This document shows, one piece after another, positions 1 through 5,722 of a DNA stretch of 5,722 nucleotides. The notes under the pieces were generated by a model, which ran no database searches, had not been told where the DNA came from, and saw nothing but the letters and a program-made list of their open reading frames with translations. The first letter of the stretch is position 1. Every line of letters begins with the position of its first letter. This DNA comes from an uncultured Thomasclavelia sp. (GTDB lineage Bacteria; Bacillota_I; Bacilli_A; Erysipelotrichales; Coprobacillaceae): assembly GCA_910588165.1 (NCBI GenBank), contig CAJUOR010000080.1, positions 1 to 5,722 on the forward strand. The letters run 5' to 3'. Both the position numbers and the translations under genes were made by a program.

Positions 1-1
1 T

Positions 2-2515
2 GCCAAATGTTCAGTAGCGGGGTTAGATGCCCATGGTACTTTAGCTGAGGCAGCTGTCAATGAAACAAAACGTGGTGTATTTGAAGACAAAGCAGTTAAA
101 AACTTATTTGCCTGCGAATATGTTACAAGTAACTTACGTCATTTAAAAACGGTAGGCGTTATCAACGAAGATCCTTTGCTTGGTGTAACTGAAATTGCTG
201 AACCGGTAGGCGTTGTATGTGGTATTGTTCCTACAACAAATCCGACTTCAACAGTTATCTTTAAGTCTTTAATCGCTATTAAGACAAGAAACCCAATTAT
301 TTTCTCATTCCACCCATCAGCTTATGAATGTTCAGTGCAAGCTGCAACTGTTATGCGTGATGCTGCAGTAGCTGCCGGTGCTCCTGAAAACTGTATTCAA
401 TGGTTGGGTATGCGTTCAATGTATGCAACTACAGCGTTAATGAATCATGCCGGTGTGGCAACTATCTTAGCAACAGGTGGTAATGCGATGGTTAAGGCGG
501 CATATTCTTGTGGTAAACCTGCTTTAGGTGTAGGTGCCGGTAATGTGCCTTCTTACATTGAAAAAACAGCTAATATCGCTCGTACAGTTAACGATGTCGT
601 ATTATCTAAATCATTTGATAATGGTATGATTTGTGCTTCTGAATCAGCTGTTATTATCGATCATGAAATCTATAAAGAAGTCGTTAAAGAATTTGGAAGA
701 TTCCATACTTATTTCTGTAATGACGAAGAAAAAGCAAAACTTGAAAAATATATGTTCGGTGTCAATGGTTATACTGATGAAGTTAATAATGCCCACTTAA
801 ATCCTGATGTTGTAGGTCGTCCTGCTTCATTGATTGCGAAAAATGCCGGATTTGATGTACCTGAAGATGTTCAAATCTTAATGGTTGCATGTAAAGAAGT
901 CGGTCCAAATGAACCGATGACTAGAGAAAAATTATCTCCGGTTTTAGCTGTTTTAGAAGCTAGTTCAACTGATGATGGTATCACTAAAGCAGAACAATTC
1001 GTTGAATTTAACGGTTTAGGACATTCTGCTGCTATCCACACAATGAACCATGACATCTCATTAGAATTCGGTCGTCGTGTGAAAGCTATTCGTATTATCG
1101 AAAATGCACCTTCTACATTAGGTGGTATCGGTGGTGTTTACAATGCCTTCATTCCATCATTAACACTTGGTTGTGGTTCTTATGGTCATAACTCAGTTTC
1201 AAACAATGTCAGTGCTGTTAACCTTTTAAATATTAAACGTGTCGGAAGGAGAAATAACAACATGCAATGGGTTAAACTTCCACCAAAAATCTACTTTGAA
1301 AAGAATTCATTACAATATTTACGCGATATGAAAGAAATGAAAAAAGCCATGATCGTAACTGACCGTGGTATGTACAACTTAGGTTATGTCGCTAAAGTTG
1401 AAGACGTTATCCGTCGTCGTAGAGATAATGTTGATTTACAATTATTCTTTGATGTTGAATCTGATCCAAGCTTTGATACAGTTGAAAAAGGTTTGGAGTT
1501 AATGTATAACTTTGAACCGGATACAATCATTGCATTAGGTGGCGGTTCTGCGATGGACGCAGCTAAAGTTATGTGGTTATTATACGAAAACCCAGGTATT
1601 GATTTCAACGATATTAAACAAAAATTCATGGATATTAGAAAACGTGCCTTCAAGTTCCCTGAACTTGGTCAACGTGCGAAGTTAATCTGTATCCCAACAA
1701 CTTCCGGTACAGGTTCTGAAGTAACACCATTTGCGGTTATTACAGATTACAATACAATGAAAAAATATCCATTAACTGACTACGCATTAACACCAACAGT
1801 AGCTATCGTAGACCCTGAATTTGCAATGTCTATGCCAGCTAGTATCGCTGCCGATACAGGTGTTGACGTATTAACACATGCAGTTGAAGCTTATGTTTCT
1901 ATCTTAGCAAGTGATTATACAGATGGTTGGGCTAAACAAGCGGTTAAGTTAGTCTTTGACTACTTAGAAAGATCAGTTAAGAACGGTAAAAACGATCCTG
2001 AAGCAAGAGAAAAAATGCACAATGCGGCTACAATTGCCGGTATGGCATTCGCTAATGCTTTCTTAGGTATGAACCACTCATTAGCTCATAAGATCGGTGG
2101 AGAGTTCCACGTACCTCATGGTCGTACAAACGCCATCTTATTACCAACAGTTATTCGTTACAACGGACAAGTGCCTACTAAGTTGAATATCTGGCCTAAG
2201 ATTGAAAATTATAAAGCAGACGTTAAGTATATGGAATTAGCTCAATTGATTGGCTTAAAGCCAAAAACTCCGGCTGAAGGTGTTGAAATGTTCGCTCAAG
2301 CTTGTGAGAAATTGATTGCAGCTGTAGGTATTCCAAATAACTTCAAATCACAAGGTATCTCCGAAGCAAAATGGATGGAAGCAGTTCATCGTATGGCTAT
2401 GAACGCTTACGAAGATCAATGCTCACCTGCTAACCCACGTATGCCTATGGTTAAAGACATGGAAAAGATCTTAGTTGATACTTACTATGGACCGGCAGGT
2501 AAAGACGCTGAATAA
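2..2515 (+). CDS. adhE: Bifunctional acetaldehyde-CoA/alcohol dehydrogenase AdhE, N-terminus cut by window edge
   Basis: Cytoplasmic enzyme that reduces acetyl-CoA to acetaldehyde and then to ethanol, oxidising two NADH, at the end of mixed-acid or ethanol fermentation. The frame is open from base 2, so 837 residues are visible. By comparison with E. coli AdhE (891 aa, from memory) about 35 N-terminal residues are missing. Numbering from base 2, the N-terminal aldehyde dehydrogenase half has PTTNPTST at 77-84 and FDNGMICASE at 205-214, with the catalytic cysteine at C211 (bases 632-634). After a linker at about 415-425 comes the iron-dependent alcohol dehydrogenase half: GGGSAMDAAK at 513-522 (NAD binding), TTSGTGSE at 566-573, and the expected metal ligands D622, H626, H692 and H706. 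All key residues are present and there is no frameshift. It ends in tandem stops TAATAA and is followed by its own terminator. The TTG at 176 is not the start, because homology continues upstream to base 2. Family assignment is near certain. Confidence 0.97.
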   Translation, partial: AKCSVAGLDAHGTLAEAAVNETKRGVFEDKAVKNLFACEYVTSNLRHLKTVGVINEDPLLGVTEIAEPVGVVCGIVPTTNPTSTVIFKSLIAIKTRNPIIFSFHPSAYECSVQAATVMRDAAVAAGAPENCIQWLGMRSMYATTALMNHAGVATILATGGNAMVKAAYSCGKPALGVGAGNVPSYIEKTANIARTVNDVVLSKSFDNGMICASESAVIIDHEIYKEVVKEFGRFHTYFCNDEEKAKLEKYMFGVNGYTDEVNNAHLNPDVVGRPASLIAKNAGFDVPEDVQILMVACKEVGPNEPMTREKLSPVLAVLEASSTDDGITKAEQFVEFNGLGHSAAIHTMNHDISLEFGRRVKAIRIIENAPSTLGGIGGVYNAFIPSLTLGCGSYGHNSVSNNVSAVNLLNIKRVGRRNNNMQWVKLPPKIYFEKNSLQYLRDMKEMKKAMIVTDRGMYNLGYVAKVEDVIRRRRDNVDLQLFFDVESDPSFDTVEKGLELMYNFEPDTIIALGGGSAMDAAKVMWLLYENPGIDFNDIKQKFMDIRKRAFKFPELGQRAKLICIPTTSGTGSEVTPFAVITDYNTMKKYPLTDYALTPTVAIVDPEFAMSMPASIAADTGVDVLTHAVEAYVSILASDYTDGWAKQAVKLVFDYLERSVKNGKNDPEAREKMHNAATIAGMAFANAFLGMNHSLAHKIGGEFHVPHGRTNAILLPTVIRYNGQVPTKLNIWPKIENYKADVKYMELAQLIGLKPKTPAEGVEMFAQACEKLIAAVGIPNNFKSQGISEAKWMEAVHRMAMNAYEDQCSPANPRMPMVKDMEKILVDTYYGPAGKDAE
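1246..1264 (+). promoter_or_regulatory. Possible internal ribosome binding site and start codon inside adhE
   Basis: AAGGAG at 1246-1251 lies 10 bases before an in-frame ATG at 1262-1264. The ATG falls exactly at the linker between the aldehyde and alcohol dehydrogenase halves. Initiation here would give a free 417-residue iron alcohol dehydrogenase. The AGG codon that makes up the site is the only AGG among about 30 arginine codons in the gene, where CGT is preferred. That this site is used is inference; a methionine at this place is also found in E. coli AdhE (from memory), so the ATG itself may be kept for structural reasons. Confidence 0.35.
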
Positions 2516-2522
2516 TAAAATG

Positions 2523-2548
2523 AAAGTCACGAGTAATCGTGGCTTTTT
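2523..2548 (+). terminator. Intrinsic terminator of adhE
   Basis: A 10-bp stem (2523-2532 with 2537-2546, one G-U pair) closes a GTAA tetraloop of the stable GNRA type and ends in a run of five T (2544-2548). It begins 7 bases after the adhE stop. The next gene's ribosome binding site starts 8 bases after the T-run. Confidence 0.88.
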
Positions 2549-2568
2549 CAAACTAAAAGGAGATGACT

Positions 2569-3366
2569 ATGGAACGCAAAATATTTTTCTTTGATATTGA
2601 CGGCACATTATTAGATTGTGAACATGGTTTGGTTAAAATGCAAGATAAAGTCTATGATGCACTGTTAGAACTTAAACAAAACGGGCATTTGCTTTGTTTT
2701 TCTACCGGTAGATGTTATGCTTATTTAACACCGCAATTAAAATCATTAGCACCAGATGGCATGATTTTATCTAATGGCGCTAATGTCATCTATCGTGGAC
2801 AAACATTACATGAATTTTATTTTCCGCAAGCTGAAGTTGATGAGATTGTAGAGTACTGTAAGCAAAATGACATTGAGTATGTCATTGAAGGAAAAGAGCA
2901 ATTTGTCAGCTTAAAACGTTTTGAACAAATGAATGCCTTTTTTGAGTTGTTTGAAATTTCTAAGGATAATATGCTAGAAGAAATGACTACTGACTTTAAG
3001 ACTTATAAAATGGCAGTTATACCTCATAATCATCAAGAAGCAGATACTATTTATCAAAGATATCATCAACATTATCAAATGATGCGTCATCAAGATGATT
3101 CATTTGATATTTATCCACTACATATTTCTAAAGGGAAAGCGTTAAGGCACATTCTACAAGAAGTTCATCTTTCGTTAGAGGATTGTATTGCCTTTGGAGA
3201 TGGTTTTAATGATTTAGAAATATTGGAAGTAGTAGGCTTAGGAATTGCCATGGGAAACGCTCAAAAAAGTGTTAAAGACAAGGCTAAAGATGTTTGCTTA
3301 AGTGTTCAAGAAAATGGCGTTGCTAAAAAACTAGTCGAGTTAGGATATATTAAAGGTGAAAACTGA
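2569..3366 (+). CDS. Cof-type HAD-IIB family phosphatase
   Basis: Soluble, Mg-dependent phosphohydrolase of the haloacid dehalogenase superfamily, 265 residues, the usual size for the Cof/YidA group. Such enzymes act on sugar phosphates, flavin or other small phosphates; the substrate cannot be read from sequence. All four HAD motifs are visible: FFFDIDGTLLD with nucleophile D9 and acid/base D11, FSTGR with S45/T46, SKGKAL with K188, and FGDGFND with D211, N214 and D215 for metal binding. The region between motifs II and III (about 80-180) is the C2-type cap that sets substrate choice. I chose the ATG at 2569 because AAGGAG at 2557-2562 is 6 bases upstream; the in-frame ATG at 2563 directly abuts that site and would add only two residues. 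The 20 bases between the adhE terminator and this start leave no room for a promoter, so transcription must come by read-through or from inside adhE. The final four codons form one arm of the terminator. Confidence 0.93.
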   Translation: MERKIFFFDIDGTLLDCEHGLVKMQDKVYDALLELKQNGHLLCFSTGRCYAYLTPQLKSLAPDGMILSNGANVIYRGQTLHEFYFPQAEVDEIVEYCKQNDIEYVIEGKEQFVSLKRFEQMNAFFELFEISKDNMLEEMTTDFKTYKMAVIPHNHQEADTIYQRYHQHYQMMRHQDDSFDIYPLHISKGKALRHILQEVHLSLEDCIAFGDGFNDLEILEVVGLGIAMGNAQKSVKDKAKDVCLSVQENGVAKKLVELGYIKGEN

Positions 3367-3379
3367 TTTCACCTTTTTT
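3352..3379 (+). terminator. Intrinsic terminator overlapping the end of the HAD gene
   Basis: A perfect 10-bp stem pairs 3352-3361 with 3367-3376, closes a 5-base loop ACTGA (3362-3366) and runs into six T (3374-3379). The TGA stop of the HAD gene (3364-3366) lies in the loop, so the last codons double as the 5' arm. Confidence 0.85.
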
Positions 3380-3393
3380 CTTTTATCAAATAA

Positions 3394-3402
3394 TGGTAAA
3401 AT
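3394..3402 (+). promoter_or_regulatory. Extended -10 promoter for bglA
   Basis: TGGTAAAAT combines a TG extension (3394-3395) with TAAAAT (3397-3402), a 5 of 6 match to TATAAT. At 17-bp spacing the -35 would fall in the T-run of the preceding terminator (3374-3379, TTTTTT), a poor match, so the element would rely on its extended -10. Transcription would start near 3409, giving a leader of about 22 bases that holds the ribosome binding site. No catabolite-repression site or antiterminator (BglG-type) target was seen. Confidence 0.45.
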
Positions 3403-3430
3403 AAACTTATCAAGAAAGGGGAATGAAACG

Positions 3431-4849
3431 ATGCGAAAAGATTTCTTATGGGGTGGCGCAGTAGCTGCGCACCAAGTTGAAGGTGGCTTTAATGAAGGTG
3501 GCAAAGGACCTAATGTTTCTGATATGATGACAGTAGGGGGACATGGTGTGCCTAGAGTTATCACAGATACTATTTTAGAAGATCAATTTTATCCTAATCA
3601 TGAAGCCATTGATTTTTATCATCACTATAAAGAGGATATTGCCTTATTTAAAGAAATGGGATTTAAGTGTTTTAGAACTTCTATTTCATGGGCAAGGATT
3701 TTTCCAAATGGCGATGAATTAGAACCTAATGAGGAAGGGTTGAAATTCTATGATGCCTTATTTGATGAGCTGTTGGCAAATGGCATTGAGCCTGTCATTA
3801 CATTATCACATTTTGAAATGCCTTATGGTCTAGTAAAAAATTACGGTGGTTGGCGTAATCGTCAAATGATTAAATTCTTTGTTCGTTTTGCGAAAGTATG
3901 TTTCACAAGATATCAGCATAAAGTTAAATATTGGATGACATTTAATGAAATCAACAATCAGGCTAACTATCAATCTGATATTTCTGTTTTCACAAATTCG
4001 GGGATTCGCTTTACTGAAGAAGATGATAAGGAAGCAGTGATGTATCAGGCCGCTCACTATGAATTAGTGGCAAGTGCTTTGGCTGTTAAAGCAGGTCATG
4101 AAATCAATCCGAAGATGATGATTGGTTGTATGATGGCAATGACACCTATTTATCCATATTCATGTAACCCTGATGATATGGTTAAAGCGGTTGGGGCTAA
4201 TCACAAACGTTTCTGGTTTGTCGATGTGCACGCAAGAGGAAAATATCCCGGTTATATGAAAAACTTTTTTGCAAGAAAAGGTTTTGCCTTAGATATGACA
4301 GAAGAAGACTTAAAAGCCTTGCAACAAGGCTGTGTTGATTATATTGGCTTTAGCTACTATATGTCTTTTGCCGTTAAGGGTGATCAAAATGTTTATTTAG
4401 ATTACGATGAGGCTAAAGATTTATGTGACAATCCGTACATTCCTAAAACAGAATGGGGTTGGCCAATTGATGCTCAAGGATTACGCTATACATTAAACTG
4501 GTTATATGATCATTATCAATTGCCGATGTTTATTGTGGAAAACGGTTTTGGGGCGATTGATGTCAAAGAAAAAGACGGTAGTGTCCATGATAAGTACCGT
4601 ATTGATTATTTGAAAGAACATATTAAAGAAATGAAAAAAGCTGTAGACATCGACGGCGTTGAATTATTAGGCTATACTGTATGGGGCTGTATTGATTGTG
4701 TAAGCTTCTCAACCGGTGAAATGAAAAAACGTTATGGCTTCATTTATGTCGATAAAAATAATGATGGTTCGGGAACGCTTTTAAGAAGCAAGAAAGATTC
4801 TTTTGATTGGTATAAAAAAGTCATTGCTTCCAATGGCGAAGAATTATAA
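3431..4849 (+). CDS. bglA: 6-phospho-beta-glucosidase, glycoside hydrolase family 1
   Basis: Cytoplasmic retaining glycosidase that cleaves phosphorylated beta-glucosides (cellobiose, arbutin or salicin phosphates delivered by a PTS) into glucose 6-phosphate and glucose or aglycone. The 472 residues match the usual 470-480 of the family and form a single TIM barrel. FLWGGAVAAHQVEGG at 5-19 is the family N-terminal signature. TFNEIN carries the acid/base E173 and FIVENGFG the nucleophile E370. S425, K433 and Y435, in a stretch ending STGEMKKRYGF, form the phosphate-binding loop that separates 6-phospho-glycosidases from plain beta-glucosidases. It resembles E. coli BglA along its whole length, including YWMTFNEINNQ and the C-terminal ASNGE. 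I chose the ATG at 3431, 9 bases after AAAGGGG (3415-3421), because homology begins there; the frame is open 25 codons further upstream but that stretch is terminator and promoter. No PTS genes are next to it, so its sugar importer must be encoded elsewhere. Confidence 0.95.
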   Translation: MRKDFLWGGAVAAHQVEGGFNEGGKGPNVSDMMTVGGHGVPRVITDTILEDQFYPNHEAIDFYHHYKEDIALFKEMGFKCFRTSISWARIFPNGDELEPNEEGLKFYDALFDELLANGIEPVITLSHFEMPYGLVKNYGGWRNRQMIKFFVRFAKVCFTRYQHKVKYWMTFNEINNQANYQSDISVFTNSGIRFTEEDDKEAVMYQAAHYELVASALAVKAGHEINPKMMIGCMMAMTPIYPYSCNPDDMVKAVGANHKRFWFVDVHARGKYPGYMKNFFARKGFALDMTEEDLKALQQGCVDYIGFSYYMSFAVKGDQNVYLDYDEAKDLCDNPYIPKTEWGWPIDAQGLRYTLNWLYDHYQLPMFIVENGFGAIDVKEKDGSVHDKYRIDYLKEHIKEMKKAVDIDGVELLGYTVWGCIDCVSFSTGEMKKRYGFIYVDKNNDGSGTLLRSKKDSFDWYKKVIASNGEEL

Positions 4850-4854
4850 AAAAT

Positions 4855-4895
4855 AAAAAGCAATCCTTTTCCGTTGAGAAAGGACTGCTTTTTTT
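4855..4895 (+). terminator. Intrinsic terminator of bglA
   Basis: Bases 4855-4869 pair with 4879-4893 (14 of 15 pairs, one A-C mismatch at 4863/4885) around a 9-base loop, followed by seven T (4889-4895). It starts 6 bases after the bglA stop. The A-run at 4855-4859 on the other side would allow some termination in the reverse direction too. Confidence 0.88.
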
Positions 4896-4994
4896 AGTTA
4901 AAAGTTAGACATTGCATGACAAAGGGTGCATATCATCATTAGAAACTCATAATTTCATATAACCCTTACTCTATACAATCATATGGGAAAATCA

Positions 4995-5025
4995 TGGGCA
5001 GAAAAATCTTATAACAAGATATAAT
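4995..5025 (+). promoter_or_regulatory. Candidate promoter upstream of an orphan terminator
   Basis: TATAAT at 5020-5025 is a perfect -10 box. The best -35 is TGGGCA at 4995-5000 (4 of 6), but the spacing of 19 is longer than ideal. Perfect TATAAT boxes can occur by chance in AT-rich DNA, so this is tentative. If used, the RNA would begin near 5032 and meet the terminator at 5083-5112 before reaching padR. Confidence 0.3.
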
Positions 5026-5082
5026 AACGTGTGGTAATTTGGAAACGGTGATATATATTTAGGAAATTCATTAGATATGGGG

Positions 5083-5112
5083 AACGGGCAAATAAATTTT
5101 GCTCGTTTTTTT
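5083..5112 (+). terminator. Strong intrinsic terminator with no gene before it
   Basis: A 10-bp stem pairs 5083-5092 with 5098-5107 (one G-U pair) around a 5-base loop TAAAT and ends in seven T (5106-5112). It is oriented for plus-strand transcripts; on the minus strand there is no T-run after the stem. bglA already has its own terminator about 190 bases upstream, so this one either ends a small RNA, backs up bglA termination, or insulates the padR promoter. Confidence 0.8.
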
Positions 5113-5114
5113 AA

Positions 5115-5173
5115 TATACTGTTGACAATCGTTATACTGTGTGGCACGATATATATACAGGAGGTACAGTATA
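5115..5173 (+). repeat. Three copies of TATACTGT around the padR promoter, possible operator
   Basis: TATACTGT occurs at 5115-5122 and 5133-5140 in direct orientation (18 bases apart) and as its reverse complement ACAGTATA at 5166-5173, touching the padR start codon. A partial fourth half-site, TACAG, lies at 5156-5160. The copies bracket the TTGACA box and the ribosome binding site, where an autoregulating repressor would bind. PadR proteins are dimers that bind inverted half-sites and commonly regulate their own gene; that this 8-mer is the site is inference. Confidence 0.5.
5122..5155 (+). promoter_or_regulatory. Probable padR promoter
   Basis: TTGACA at 5122-5127 is a perfect -35 box. 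The -10 is unclear: at 17-bp spacing the hexamer is CACGAT (5145-5150, 3 of 6), while better A/T-rich hexamers such as TATATA (5150-5155) need spacing of 20-22. An alternative is TATACT at 5133-5138 acting as a -10 with a weak -35 in the terminator T-run. A poor or over-spaced core promoter would fit a gene that is kept low or regulated. Confidence 0.45.
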
Positions 5174-5505
5174 TGAATATAGATGATTGGAAATCACAGA
5201 TAAAGCGAGGAACACTTGAGTTTTGTATTTTACTTATGATTCGGCAACAACCATCTTATGGATATGAAATCATTAGCACATTAGAAAAATATCCTATTAT
5301 CGCAGCTAAAGAGAACACAATCTATCCGCTGTTGAGGAGATTGTTGAAAGAAGAATATATTTCTTCATCATGGCAAGAAAGCACAGAAGGTTTACCACCA
5401 AGAAAATATTACTCTATTACAGATAAAGGGCATGAATATATTGCAGCAATGTCTGTTGAGTGGGAAAATTTACTTGGTGTTATTAACAAAATTAAAGGAG
5501 AATAA
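5173..5505 (+). CDS. PadR-family transcriptional regulator
   Basis: Small DNA-binding repressor of 110 residues, the short PadR class with a winged helix and one C-terminal dimerisation helix. Visible landmarks in order: KRGTLEFCILLMI (helix 1), PSYGYEIISTLEKY (helix 2), KENTIYPLLRRLLKEEYI (recognition helix region), then the wing with GLPPRKYYSITDKGHEY, and a final helix at about 88-110 containing W. Start chosen at 5173: AGGAGGT at 5159-5165 is a near-perfect ribosome binding site 7 bases upstream, and PadR homology begins here. A frame extending back to 5077 encodes a hydrophobic stretch but covers the terminator and promoter. It is followed after 2 bases by a HAAS-domain gene whose ribosome binding site overlaps the last padR codons, so the two are co-transcribed and probably translationally coupled. 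PadR members usually repress their own operon and respond to small molecules or envelope stress; the ligand here is unknown. Arginine codons (CGG, CGA, AGG, AGA, no CGT) differ from the upstream genes. Confidence 0.93.
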   Translation: MNIDDWKSQIKRGTLEFCILLMIRQQPSYGYEIISTLEKYPIIAAKENTIYPLLRRLLKEEYISSSWQESTEGLPPRKYYSITDKGHEYIAAMSVEWENLLGVINKIKGE

Positions 5506-5507
5506 TT

Positions 5508-5722
5508 ATGGAAAAAGTATTAAATGAATATCTTGAGAAAATGGAAAAGTATTTGAAACCTATTGCTGTTTCGGAACGGGTTGACATTATAAAAGAAATC
5601 AAAAGTGAGATGCAAGAATTACAAAGCAATGATATTCCTGCTGAACAGATAATTGAAAGGTTAGGTAATCCAAAAGATTTAGCAAAAGCGTATCTAGGCG
5701 ATTTGCTTTCAAAAGAAAGCAG
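5508..5722 (+). CDS. HAAS/DUF1700-type protein, C-terminus cut by window edge
   Basis: Only the first 71 codons are in the window. ATG at 5508 has AAGGAG at 5495-5500, 7 bases upstream. The visible part is a charged all-alpha domain: a helix with NEYLEKMEKYLKP, then SERVDIIKEIKSEMQELQ, then IIERLGNPKDLAKAYLGDLL. The pattern of a short repeat-like N-terminal helix, an amphipathic E/K-rich helix and the closing LGNPKxLAKAYL is characteristic of the HAAS (DUF1700) domain, which in Bacillota is commonly encoded directly after a PadR regulator and usually continues into several membrane helices. No membrane segment is reached before the window ends, so that part is expectation, not observation. 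The role of HAAS proteins is poorly defined; they are thought to act with PadR in sensing or envelope-related regulation. The domain call rests on remembered family patterns. Confidence 0.8.
   Translation, partial: MEKVLNEYLEKMEKYLKPIAVSERVDIIKEIKSEMQELQSNDIPAEQIIERLGNPKDLAKAYLGDLLSKES

Larger units (their letters stand above)
4896..5172 (+). other. Non-coding region before padR
   Basis: No convincing gene is present in these 277 bases. From left to right they hold a weak imperfect hairpin (AAGGGT at 4922-4927 with ACCCTT at 4962-4967), a short protein-like frame with stops (4916-5014), a perfect TATAAT at 5020-5025, a strong terminator at 5083-5112 with no gene before it, and the padR promoter region with three TATACTGT copies. 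A transcript running from about 5032 to 5112 would be an ~80-base RNA. I recognise no known riboswitch or small RNA family in it. Confidence 0.6.

Noticed and set aside
176..178. TTG as the start of adhE
   Set aside because: The frame is open back to base 2 and the upstream residues (such as FEDKAVKN) match the AdhE N-terminal region, so the real start is outside the window.
871..1653. Open frames on the minus strand inside adhE (871-1056 and 1384-1653)
   Set aside because: They lie antisense to conserved AdhE coding sequence, lack ribosome binding sites and resemble no known protein.
3356..3430. 25-residue N-terminal extension of BglA
   Set aside because: It covers the HAD terminator and bglA promoter, and family homology begins at the ATG at 3431, which has a good ribosome binding site.
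3340..4057. Open frames on the minus strand over bglA (3340-3564 and 3830-4057)
   Set aside because: Both are antisense to conserved GH1 sequence and show no start signals or recognisable domains.
4916..5014. Possible decayed gene: a short frame with protein-like residues (ISYNPYSIQSYGKIMGRK) interrupted by TAG at 4940
   Set aside because: No ribosome binding site, two stops within 99 bases and no family I recognise; too short to tell from chance, though a gene remnant at the edge of an acquired module cannot be excluded.
5077..5172. Hydrophobic 32-residue N-terminal extension of the PadR protein, looking like a membrane helix
   Set aside because: It is encoded by the terminator and promoter DNA, its ATG at 5077 has no ribosome binding site, and the ATG at 5173 has a near-perfect one where PadR homology begins.
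5133..5173. LexA-like SOS box (CTGT...ACAG)
   Set aside because: The halves CTGT at 5137-5140 and ACAG at 5157-5160 are 16 bases apart rather than 8, and Bacillota LexA uses a GAAC/GTTC-type site.
1..5722. CRISPR array, tRNA, rRNA, insertion sequence or attachment site
   Set aside because: No regularly spaced repeats, cloverleaf, transposase frame or terminal inverted repeats were seen anywhere in the window.

Overview
This is an AT-rich, densely packed stretch of plus-strand genes from a fermentative, low-GC Gram-positive bacterium (Bacillota). Strong AAGGAG or AGGAGG ribosome binding sites, hairpin-plus-T-tract terminators and an AdhE / BglA gene set all fit this. A gut-type Erysipelotrichia or Clostridia is my guess, but the window has no taxonomic marker. 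No gene is supported on the minus strand.

Layout: (1) positions 2-2515 hold most of adhE, the bifunctional aldehyde/alcohol dehydrogenase that turns acetyl-CoA into ethanol and regenerates NAD+. Its first ~35 residues lie outside the window. A terminator follows (2523-2548). (2) 2569-3366 encodes a Cof-type HAD phosphatase. It has no room for its own promoter, and its stop codon sits inside the loop of its own terminator (3352-3379). (3) 3431-4849 encodes a GH1 6-phospho-beta-glucosidase (BglA type) with an extended -10 promoter squeezed against the preceding terminator, and its own terminator at 4855-4895. (4) 4896-5172 is non-coding. It holds a perfect TATAAT box, a further strong terminator (5083-5112) with no gene in front of it, and a TTGACA-containing promoter region carrying three copies of the 8-mer TATACTGT. 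(5) 5173-5505 encodes a PadR-family repressor, followed after 2 bases by the start of a HAAS/DUF1700-type protein that runs off the window end (5508-5722).

The first three genes fit central fermentation: BglA releases glucose 6-phosphate from phosphorylated beta-glucosides for glycolysis, AdhE disposes of the resulting electrons, and the HAD enzyme may trim sugar phosphates or other metabolites. The PadR-HAAS pair is a different kind of unit, a self-regulated envelope or stress-type module. Its arginine codons differ from those of its neighbours, which hints at separate acquisition. Nothing here is clearly a new system. The points most worth checking are the internal ribosome binding site in the AdhE linker, the orphan promoter/terminator pair before padR, and the repeated 8-mer in the padR promoter.
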